Assembly (NCBI RefSeq): GCF_000143535.2
Contig: NC_037314.1
Location: 1 to 64,000, forward strand
Direction of reading: 5' to 3'
Length of the DNA stretch: 64,000 nt
Source of the DNA: Botrytis cinerea B05.10
Lineage: Eukaryota > Ascomycota > Leotiomycetes > Helotiales > Sclerotiniaceae
Numbering within the stretch: the stretch's first letter is position 1; the number at the start of each line of letters is the position of its first letter. Shown here piece by piece: positions 1 to 8,800 of this stretch. The position numbers were made by a program, and so were the translations under genes. Below the pieces are notes generated by a model. It was given only the letters and a program-made list of their open reading frames with translations. It was not told where the DNA came from and did not search any database.

Positions 1-185
1 AACAATTATCTGCTCCTTCCTTTGAAATTGCAATTGATGTTGAGTTTGGAATTGAATGTCTCTTTCGCGATTGTTGAGTTGCGCTTGGGGTCAAGGGTCG
101 TTTTTTCAGAGCTTTTTTCCATTGGATATGGAAGCTCGTCATTTGGAGCTAGAGCGGCTCAAAGGCATTTTCCAATTGATAAAGA

Positions 186-677
186 TTAAAGTGCAATCTC
201 TAAAGCGTTTCGAATTGCGTTAATTCCAAGAACGATTCTGCATGCAATTGCTTTTGTTCCTCGCGCCAAATGCTTGCTACCCACTTGCTCTCCCTCTCCT
301 CTTTTTTCAAGCTCGAGCTTTCTTAACCGAAATGCTGCTTTGCTTTCAAGAACTCTTTTTTTTTTATCAATTAAACAATCCGCGAGTTCGAGTGAGAGCT
401 TTGATGGAATATTTCGATTAACAATTTCCCGTATTTGTTTCTCGCCGCCTTTTGCCAATTGGCCCTTTTTTTCTTGAGGAGATAAATTTTCGAGATTGAA
501 TTTGTTGCTTTTTCTTTTTTGATCGATTTTGCAATGTTTTTGGATTTTGAATGTAGTTTTTTGCTCGCTTTTTATTTTATCAATTTGCGTCTTTTCCTTA
601 TCTTTTAAAATTTCCTTTTTTGATTTATGAACTTCAAATACCAGTTGAGGAGTTGTTTTTTGCTTGTGAGTTAATAA
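186..677 (-). CDS. basic open reading frame without ATG, possible exon
   Basis: The minus strand is open from a TGA at 680-678 to a stop at 186, about 163 codons, with no ATG in the frame. The encoded stretch is rich in Lys, Glu, Gln and Ile and looks like a basic, partly coiled protein segment (for example KGGEKQIREI and DKKKRVLESK). It lies just downstream of the stop of the gene at 683-1205, so it could be a 3' exon of a longer form of that gene, a separate gene whose first exon I could not find, or a remnant. No domain is recognised. Transcript reads across 640-720 would decide. Confidence 0.25.
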   Translation of the reverse strand, partial: LLTHKQKTTPQLVFEVHKSKKEILKDKEKTQIDKIKSEQKTTFKIQKHCKIDQKRKSNKFNLENLSPQEKKGQLAKGGEKQIREIVNRNIPSKLSLELADCLIDKKKRVLESKAAFRLRKLELEKRGEGEQVGSKHLARGTKAIACRIVLGINAIRNALEIAL

Positions 678-682
678 TCAAA

Positions 683-1205
683 TCAATGGAGCCAGCTGGC
701 TTTGGATTTATAGAGGGAACTTGCTTCGATAGTGTGGCTTGAGGCATCAACCCTAGTGCAACTTTCTTGAAGGGATGAATTTGAGAATTGAGTTGGAGTG
801 TGATAGAGAGATTTATAAGCGGTCGAGGAAATCTGAATTGCATTGGCTAAAGCATCGATTTGGGAAAGTAAGGAATATTGGATTGGCGATTCGTGAGCCT
901 TTGGATCGCTGCTACTGAAAGGGTTTGTATAACGAATGGAGCGCTTGACTTTTGGTTGTCGTTCTGAGATCCAACGTTCAATGTACCAAACCCAGTATTC
1001 CGAAGCCAATCCTTTAGTCGGGTAGTGAATGATTTGTTTTGGGTGATTGAAGTGAGGCTGCTTATCTTGAAGATGTTAGTAAAGGCATTGATTCACTAGC
1101 AAGTAATAAAAAGACCTCACTTCTTTTCCAAAACTTATAACAAGCTGATAATGTATTCTTTAATAAGTTAGACGGGGGCGATTGCGTTTTAGACTCTTCA
1201 GACAT
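683..1205 (-). CDS. hypothetical two-exon protein, 155 aa
   Basis: Model: exon 1 1205-1121, intron 1120-1066 (55 bp, GTGAGG donor, TACTAAC branch point, CAAG acceptor), exon 2 1065-683. The join keeps frame and gives 155 residues starting MSEESK. Residues about 33-60 are aromatic-rich (HYPTKGLASEYWVWYIERW) and the C-terminal half is rich in Ser and Thr. I recognise no family. The perfect branch point and the frame kept across the splice are the main support. An upstream open frame (1518-1330) could be a 5' exon, but joining it needs an implausible 26-bp intron, so ATG 1205 is preferred. Neighbouring genes run in the same direction. Confidence 0.45.
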
Positions 1206-1320
1206 GCTTATTTAGTGACAGTTTTGATTCACCTCGAGGGAAAGCGCAAAAATCGCAATATAGCTTGGAAGCTTAAAGTAAGATGCTTGAAAATGTATTG
1301 ATTAAAATAAAATAGAGGGT

Positions 1321-1518
1321 TCAACCTACATTGTGGAAGGAGAGAGGTTGAGCTTTTGCATTTAGATTGAGAGCTTGATCGAAACTGAAAAATTGAATCA
1401 AGCTTGCACGCTCTTTCAATTGAGTGCACCCACCTTTATAGAATACACGCTCAGCCCACTTTTTTTCTTCTTCCTTGACCTTTTTTGACCTTTTTGATTT
1501 ATCAAATTTAGAACCCAT
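1321..1518 (-). CDS. small lysine-rich open frame, 65 aa
   Basis: An ATG at 1518 opens a 65-codon frame beginning MGSKFDKSKR with a very basic N-terminus (KSKRSKKVKEEEKKW). It may be a short gene of its own or the first exon of the gene downstream; a GTAGGT donor lies at 1329-1324. It contains no recognisable domain. The evidence is only the ATG and a protein-like composition. Confidence 0.2.
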   Translation of the reverse strand: MGSKFDKSKRSKKVKEEEKKWAERVFYKGGCTQLKERASLIQFFSFDQALNLNAKAQPLSFHNVG

Positions 1519-2034
1519 TGCGACTCCATTAGCTCATTTTACTAATTGAAATAAAATAAATATTATTTTGACGAGCAAATAAATAGTGATTAAAATCATA
1601 TAATCAATCAAACTGAATAAAATATTGATAGTAAGGAATTTTATATTGCTTGCTAAGTAGAGAGCGAGCGTAAGTGCTATCGGTGATGCAATCGCATACA
1701 TTACCTATTATCGAACCGAGCTCAATAGATCAAAGCCGAATCAAACTTCAACCGAAATTTAATCATTCAATAATTGAATTAACACTGCAAGATAGAATAT
1801 CAAAAACTTTTTATTTGACACACCCTCATGTTGGATGAGCTGAAGGAAACCGAAGCAATTAACTCCCTTTGCACAAAGCAATTTGAATGCCATTCAAACG
1901 ATTAAGTTAATCTCACAACCAAAATTAAATTTCAAGCCGGGCTTAACATTTCCAAAAAGCCCCATCGCATTAAGAATATCGCCCTTCCGATAGTCGAATA
2001 ATTCACACCTACACTACCCACTCAAACCAATTTA

Positions 2035-2587
2035 TTAAAAATCAAAAAGCTCATTCTCCTCAAAAGGCTCATCCTCCTCAAAAAGCTCATCCTCCTCAAA
2101 AAGCTCATCCTCCCCTAGGCAGCTCAATATTAGCAAATGTGCACTTGAAAGAGGGCGCAATTTGAAGATCAAATGTAAACTTGAAGCATCTAAGATTCCT
2201 TACCAAATAAATGAGCAATTCCAATATAAAAATCCTCGGGTGGCAGCTCAACCCATTTACTTTCTATTGAATGCTTCATTAGTAAATAAAGAGCTACAAT
2301 ACCAATTTGTACATACCTGGCTTCACAGCTTTCAAATACATCTCGATCGAAAAAATATCATAAAACAGATTTTCACTATTCGGTTCTTCAGGCGACCAGA
2401 GCTTAATTCCATTTATATGATCCCTTTCCTATATTAGCTTTTTCGACCCGCGTTTTAAATAAAAGTAAAAATAATTGAATCGTGATATAACTAACCAGAA
2501 CTCTTGTTTAGTGCATGGCGATATTGCAAGCCAGTAAAGTCGACGTGCTCCTGTTGGACTTAAAGCTTTTGTAAGGAAATTTTCCAT
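2035..2587 (-). CDS. hypothetical four-exon protein with acidic C-terminal repeats, 112 aa
   Basis: Model by splice signals: exon 1 2587-2496, exon 2 2423-2317, exon 3 2263-2204, exon 4 2114-2035. The introns are 72, 53 and 89 bp with GTTAGT, GTATGT and GTAAGG donors and CTAAT-type branch points; phases agree throughout, giving 112 aa. Exon 1 starts MENFLTKALSPTGARRLYWL. Exons 2 and 3 encode a Trp/Pro/Glu-rich segment (LWSPEEPNSENLFYDIF; WVELPPEDFYIGI). The last exon is made of an 18-bp tandem repeat encoding (EEDELF)n and ends in NELFDF. No family is recognised; the acidic tail suggests an interaction segment, which is inference. No single exon exceeds 40 codons, so ORF scans miss it. Confidence 0.55.
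2045..2112. repeat. 18-bp tandem repeat, about 4 copies, coding
   Basis: About four copies of an 18-bp unit (CTCATCCTCCTCAAAAAG with small changes) form most of the last exon of the minus-strand gene at 2035-2587. Each unit adds six residues of the EEDELF type, so copy-number change would not shift the frame. Confidence 0.8.
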
Positions 2588-2878
2588 TCTCAAAAGCAGG
2601 AACTATCAATAAAATAGTATAAAGAAAAGGTGAAAGTAGTAGTAAATTTTGAAGCGTTGAAGGCAATCTTGAATCTAGAGGATGTGCTGAATTGAACTTT
2701 GAGGTTTTGAAATAAATTCGAAAGAAAATTAAAGATCTTTATATTCTGGTGTTTTAAAATATTGTTCCTAAACGAAGCTCAATAATTCTCATTCTCTTGC
2801 AATATCTATCACGCACACTCCTCCCCTTTTCCTCTGTGACAAATCAAGCGATGCTCTCCTGATCGCACCAGAAAAAAA

Positions 2879-3514
2879 TCAAAAAGAAAATAAATAACTG
2901 CAGCCTGGACATCCATTATATTGTGCCAACCGCTCCATGACATTCGTCCCATCAAAATAATCTATGATATCAGATACAAGACTCCCTCTAATTAAATTAA
3001 TAACACCTTCCACCTCATGATCATTATTATCAAACGCAGAGCAATGCAAATCCCCATTCATAAAAGCGCATCGAATCTCCTGAACGATCCTATCGCTAAA
3101 GCTCAAAGCGAACCGGCTGCTATCGATGCCACGCCCTTCTTTATTATCAACATATGGGAAATATTGATAAACGCTCTGATTGTGAATGGTAATCGTGGTT
3201 GCAAATTGAAATGCGTTTTTCAAAGCGTGCAAAGCTCTCTCTGCATTATTTACTCGATTGCGATCTGCTGCCTCATCGGATTGAAATGCAGTGATTCGAA
3301 AGTGGTAAATGCGATTTGACGAGATCCCAACAATCAATGAGCCAGCAGAGCTAACAAATGCAGCGAGCTCTTCAAAGTTGATTCGCTCCGACAATACAAG
3401 TAGACCAGGCGCTTTTTGATTAATTGACCAGCACATTGCATTGAACATGTCTGCCAAATCTTGATTTGTAGCAACATCTCGCTGACCATTTCGATCAATA
3501 TTGATGCGTCGCAT
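2879..3514 (-). CDS. hypothetical protein, 211 aa
   Basis: A single-exon frame of 211 codons from an ATG at 3514. The composition is globular and protein-like: alternating hydrophobic and charged residues, one acidic patch (DNNDHEVEGV), and a short terminal Cys-Pro-Gly-Cys motif (NGCPGCSYLFSF). No signal peptide or membrane segment is evident and I recognise no family. It is the longest open frame in the first 5 kb and lies in the same orientation as its neighbours. It ends about 290 bp before the start of the gene at 2587. It could be a lineage-specific gene or a relic of a larger one. Confidence 0.5.
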   Translation of the reverse strand: MRRINIDRNGQRDVATNQDLADMFNAMCWSINQKAPGLLVLSERINFEELAAFVSSAGSLIVGISSNRIYHFRITAFQSDEAADRNRVNNAERALHALKNAFQFATTITIHNQSVYQYFPYVDNKEGRGIDSSRFALSFSDRIVQEIRCAFMNGDLHCSAFDNNDHEVEGVINLIRGSLVSDIIDYFDGTNVMERLAQYNGCPGCSYLFSF

Positions 3515-3717
3515 TGTGATTGTAATAAGTTCAATGAGTTTTCTTTTCAGATTGGAAATTGGAAACTAAACTAAATAAAAGAAAAGCGAAAGGCAAAAGG
3601 AAATAAATAATTATATTGTGATAACTTTAATCAATTTCGAAAGCGTGCAATTTATTTTTCGAGCCCGGATCGTGAAATAAGATCATTCAAGTTTTCGAAA
3701 TTTGAAAGGCAGGAGGC

Positions 3718-5060
3718 ATTTCGCAGGCCGGAGACGTGAAGTACATAATTTTTAGAATTTTCAAAATGTGACAATTATTAATATGGTAGAGGCATTTCAC
3801 AGGCCGGAGACGAGAAATACATAATTTTGAGAATTTTGAGAATTTTCAAAATGTGACAATTATTAATATGGTAGAGGCATTTCACAGGCCGGAGACGTGA
3901 AATACATAACTTTCATAATTTTGAGAATTTTGAGATTTTCGATTTTTCCAATAGTAGACGCATTTCACAGGCCGGAGACGTGAAATACATAATTTTGAGA
4001 TTTTCGATTTTTTCAATAGTAGATGCATTTCACAGGCCGGAGACGTGAAATACATAATTTTGAGATTTTCGATTTTTTCAATAGTAGACGGATTTCACAG
4101 GCCGGAGACGTGAAATACATAATTTTGAGATTTTCGAGAATTTTGAGATTTTCGATTTTTCCAATAGTAGATGCATTTCACAGGCCGGGGACGTGAAATG
4201 TAGAATTTTGAGATTTTCGATTTTTCCAATAGTAGACGTATTTCACAGGCCGGGGATGTGAAATGTAGAATTTTGAGATTTTCGATTTTTTCAATAGTAG
4301 ATGCATTTCACAGGCCGGAGACGTGAAATACATAATTTTGAGAATTTTCAAAATGTGACGATTATTAATATGGTAGAGGCATTTCACAGGCCGGAGACGT
4401 GAAATACATAATTTTGAGATTTTCGAGAATTTTGAGATTTTCGATTTTTCCAATAGTAGATGCATTTCACAGGCCGGGGACGTGAAATGTAGAATTTTGA
4501 GATTTTCGATTTTTCCAATAGTAGACGTATTTCACAGGCCGGGGATGTGAAATGTAGAATTTTGAGATTTTCGATTTTTTCAATAGTAGATGCATTTCAC
4601 AGGCCGGAGACGTGAAATACATAATTTTGAGAATTTTCAAAATGTGACGATTATTAATATGGTAGAGGCATTTCACAGGCCGGAGACGAGAAATACATAA
4701 CTTTCATAATTTTGAGAATTTTGAGATTTTCGATTTTTCCAATAGTAGACGCATTTCACAGGCCGGAGACGTGAAATACATAATTTTGAGATTTTCGATT
4801 TTTTCAATAGTAGACGCATTTCACAGGCCGGAGACGTGAAATACATAATTTTGAGATTTTCGAGAATTTTGAGATTTTCGATTTTTCCAATAGTAGATGC
4901 ATTTCACAGGCCGGAGACGTGAAATACATAATTTTGAGATTTTCGATTTTTCCAATAGTAGATGCATTTCACAGGCCAAAGACGAGAAATATAGAATTTT
5001 GAGAGTTTGAAGATTTTGAAGGGTGCAATTATTTCGCAAGCCCGAGCTGTGAAATATTTT
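3718..5060. repeat. minisatellite with a hairpin in every unit and a 289-bp higher-order period
   Basis: Eighteen copies of a core 'TTTCACAGGCCGGAGACGTGAAA', plus diverged copies near both edges (about 3660-3685 and 5030-5056). Core GGCC positions include 3726, 3802, 3887, 3970, 4035, 4100, 4183, 4248, 4313, 4389, 4472, 4537, 4602, 4678, 4761, 4826, 4909 and 4974. Spacings fall into discrete classes of 65, 76 and 83-85 bp, and 65+65+76+83 = 289 bp is repeated (4183 to 4472 to 4761). The flanks TTTCAC and GTGAAA are inverted, so each core can form a small stem. Linkers are A+T-rich (TTTTGAGATTTTCGATTTTT). Minus-strand frames through it shift between units, so it is not a coding array. Confidence 0.9.
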
Positions 5061-5346
5061 TTTTTGATGGGGTCAATAAATGTCAATGCGCTCGATCCAT
5101 TCCATATTCGGTAATTTAAGCGAGAAAAGGGTGTTAAGGCTTTTTAATCCTAACCCTGATTCCGCTATAATAATAAACAAACGGTCGTATCTCCGGGTTC
5201 CTATCTGCCTTCCTACTTTCTGAATATAATTCCGCCTTCCTAAATAAGCTTAGTTCATTTGCCTTCCTATTCTTTTTATATAAATCTGTTTTTTTAAATA
5301 AGTTTAGGATATTTGCTTTCTTTAATTTCGTTTTATTCTATTCTAT
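5061..5346. other. gene-free spacer with a diverged ~54-bp direct duplication
   Basis: No gene is visible. Around 5200-5310 two related segments of about 54 bp follow each other, both beginning with TGCCTTCCTA. The second differs from the first mostly by C-to-T changes (GCCTTCCTAAATAAGCTTAG against TTTTTTTAAATAAGTTTAG), a pattern that looks like repeat-induced point mutation. Confidence 0.5.
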
Positions 5347-5826
5347 TGTTACGACGGATTGGTAACAGGTCAACAGAAGTCACGGGACAACAGATCAATC
5401 TTGGAATTAAGAGGAATATAACTTTGCAAACTTCTCGCGAAGTTATATTTAGGATTAGAAATGTCCTAGGGGACTAATTTCAGGGATAAGAACGATAAGC
5501 TAAGACATTGGAACTCACATGACTTGGGCACGTGATGGAGCGTCAGGGAGCGCCAGCGCTCCTGGAGCGCAGTGCGATCCATTGCGATCCATCATGTTGA
5601 GAGTATTCGGGGATTAGCATACTGAGGACGAAGATCTATATAAGGGAATGGGTTTCATTATAATGTAGAGCTTCGTGCTCAAGAACAATCATTAGTTTCA
5701 TTACTATAGTTACGAGAATTGCAACCCGTTACAACCTTATTGAATTCCTACTTGAAGTCTAGTCTAAAACCACCTCGAGAGATCTCTAGACACTTCCACG
5801 TGACCCTAGAGGCAGCTCCTGTAACA
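5347..5826 (+). repeat. 5' LTR of the gypsy element
   Basis: 480 bp, TGTTAC...GTAACA. It contains the shared palindrome (5415-5449), a CACGTG at about 5530, an inverted repeat around AGCGCCAGCGCTCC, and a TATA-like CTATATAAG at about 5636-5644 that could start transcription. Confidence 0.95.
5415..5449. repeat. shared interrupted palindrome, copy 1 (gypsy 5' LTR)
   Basis: Left arm AATATAACTTTGC (5415-5427), 9-nt spacer, right arm GCGAAGTTATATT (5437-5449); 12 of 13 arm positions pair. Spacer AAACTTCTC gives the orientation called forward here. It lies about 190 bp upstream of the LTR TATA-like site. Confidence 0.9.
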
Positions 5827-5877
5827 CTTTGAGCACCATTTCTGCTTCAAGTACCGATTCGATAACCAACCGCTAAT

Positions 5878-8800
5878 ATGGCATCCAGAGCTACCGCCAC
5901 AGGTCAGCCTACCGGAGATACCAACGACATCGAGATGACCGATGCCCCAAAGGAGATCACTATCAACGAAACCCTTAAGATCGCCTTACCAGACAAGTAC
6001 CAAGGTAGTCGACAAGAGCTCGATACTTTCCTCTTACAACTTGAGATCTACTTTCGATTCAATGAGGACAAGTTCACTACCAAGGAATCCAAGAGTATAT
6101 GGGCCGCATCATACCTTCGAGGTGAAGCAACCAAATGGATCCAACCATATTTGCGCGACTATTTCGAGCATGACGATAAGGATCGCATGCAACCCACCCG
6201 AACAATCTTCAATAGCTTTGAAGGATTTAAGACAGAGATTCGTAGAATCTTCGGAAATTCCAACGAGCTAGAGGTAGCGGAAGATAAGATCTTCAACCTC
6301 AAGCAGACAGGATCAGCATTGAAATATGCTACGGAATTTCGAAGATACGCTGGAACAACCAAGTGGGACGAAATCGCTATCATGAGTCACTACCGCAAGG
6401 GACTCAAACCAGAAGTCAGGCTGGAATTAGAAAGATCTGCCGAGAGTACAGATCTGAACGATCTAATTCAGGACTCCATCGAATCAGATGATCGTCTCTA
6501 CAGATATCGACAAAGCCAGAGATCATACAAACCCCAAGGAAATCAGAAGCAAGGGCGTTACCGCAAGAATGAGGGTAGACCACGTTACAATCCACAAAGA
6601 TACGGAGACCCCATGGAACTAGACGCTACGCACTACACAAACGGGAACGATGACTCAGAAAAGAGACGAAGACGAGAAAACAACTTATGCTTTGAATGTG
6701 GAAAAGCAGGGCACCGAGCAGCAGACTGCCGAAGCAAGAAGACAGGAGGAAAAAGGGGCAACTTCAAACCTAAGTTCGGCAAAGGCCAACTTAACGCTAC
6801 CTTTACAATCCCAGAAAACCCAACTAAATCCGAAAATACTGAGACTTTCACCGTTGAGGAATTCCAGCAATTACTAAAGGAATTACCACGAAATAAAGAG
6901 GGCATGAATGCAATAGACTTATGGGAACAAGAGTATTACAGAACCCCAACACCCTCTGTGACAGAAGAAAGTCACCAGGACGAGGCAGAAGCGGACCACG
7001 CCACGATGAGCTGGACAGCTTGCTATGATGAATTCTGCGGAATCCATCGATCAGATAAAGAAGCAACCGGATGGTTCCCCAAGAAAAGGAAGACGAAGAA
7101 CCATCAGAATAATGTAACATGCACGGATTTAACTTCAAATATAACTTCGCGAAAAGTTCGCAAAGTTACCCAGCAGTTGAATGCTACGGGACAAGCAGGA
7201 CAGATATACTGCAAGGTTCAGATAAATGGACACATACAATCAGCCATGATAGATTCAGGGGCTACAGGAAATTTTATTGCACCAGAAGCTGCAAAGTACT
7301 TGGAAATACCACTTCAGACGAAACAATACCCCTATCGATTGCAGTTAGTTGACGGACAGCTAGCAGGGTCTGACGGAAAGATTTCGCAGGAGACAATCCC
7401 AGTACGAATGGGCATAACCCAACATACAGAGGTTATACAGCTTGACGTTGTGCCATTGGGCCAACAACAGATCATCTTAGGAATGCCATGGTTGAAGGCA
7501 CATAATCCGAAAATAGATTGGGCACAAGGAATTGTGACATTTGATCAGTGCAAAAGCGGTCACAGGGACACGCTAGAGGCGTCCGCGAGACGTAACACGC
7601 GCCAAGGAGAGTTGAACGCGAACAACACCGGCGACGTAGGACACCCAGTCCAGGGTCCTCCATTAAGAGCGAAGGCCAGTACACCTCCTCTACAAATGCA
7701 GAAGCCAACGACACGGCACGAAATCGCAATCGAGGCAAAAGAAAGGCCTACGATACCAGAACAGTACAAGAAATATGAACATGTTTTCAAAGAACCAGGG
7801 ATCCATGAGGCTTTACCGGAACACAAGCCATGGGATCATGAGATAATATTGGAGGAAGGCAAGATGCCTGTGCACACCCCAATTTATTCAATGTCAGCCG
7901 ATGAGTTAAAAAGGCTCAGAGAATACATCGACGACAATTTAGCCAAGGGATGGATCAGGGAATCCGCGTCCCAAGTGGCCAGTCCAACTATGTGGGTACC
8001 CAAGAAGGATGGACCCGATAGACTAGTTGTAGACTATAGAAAGCTTAACGCACTCACTAAGAAGGATCGATATCCACTTCCATTAGCTACGGAATTAAGA
8101 GATCGATTAGGCGGAGCTACGATATTCACCAAGATGGACCTACGTAATGGTTACCACTTGATCAGAATGAAGGAAGGCGAAGAATGGAAAACCGCTTTCA
8201 AAACAAGATACGGGCTATACGAGTACCAAGTTATGCCGTTCGGGCTAACCAACGCACCAGCTACTTTCATGAGGCTTATGAACAATGTGTTGTCACAATA
8301 TTTGGATACTTGCTGTATATGCTACTTGGACGACATCCTAGTATATTCAAACAACAAGGTTCAACACATTAAGGACGTTAGCAGCATCCTCGAAAGTCTA
8401 TCCAAAGCAGACTTGCTGTGCAAACCAAGCAAATGCGAATTCCATGTCACAGAAACAGAATTCTTGGGATTCACCGTATCAAGCCAAGGGCTCAAGATGA
8501 GCAAAGACAAGGTTAAGGCAGTGCTCGAATGGAAGCAGCCGACCACAATCAAGGAAGTACAATCCTTTCTAGGATTTGTCAACTTCTATAGAAGATTTAT
8601 CAAGGGTTATTCAGGGATTACTACACCCTTGACCACGTTAACCAGAAAAGATCAAGGAAGCTTCGAATGGACTGCCAAAGCACAGGAGTCATTCGATACA
8701 CTCAAACAAGCAGTGGCAGAAGAACCAATACTGTTGACTTTTGACCCAGAGAAAGAAATCATAGTGGAAACGGATTCCTCAGATTTCGCTATAGGAGCAG

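Noticed and set aside
1207..1518. Extending the gene at 683-1205 to ATG 1518
   Set aside because: Keeping frame requires an additional intron of only 26 bp, below the usual fungal minimum.
2162..2437. Plus-strand 91-codon frame
   Set aside because: No ATG start and it lies opposite the well-spliced minus-strand gene at 2035-2587.
3726..4974. CRISPR-like array of short repeats with regular spacing
   Set aside because: Eukaryotic context, linkers are themselves repeats, and spacings repeat as a higher-order unit; it is a minisatellite.
4178..5086. Minus-strand frames through the minisatellite as a repeat protein
   Set aside because: The spacing classes (65, 76, 83 bp) shift the frame between units, so no common reading frame exists.
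5415..5449. Resemblance of the shared palindrome to loxP (ATAACTTCG arms)
   Set aside because: The first nine arm bases are alike, but arm length and spacing differ (29 bp against 34 bp) and no tyrosine recombinase is present; taken as coincidence.
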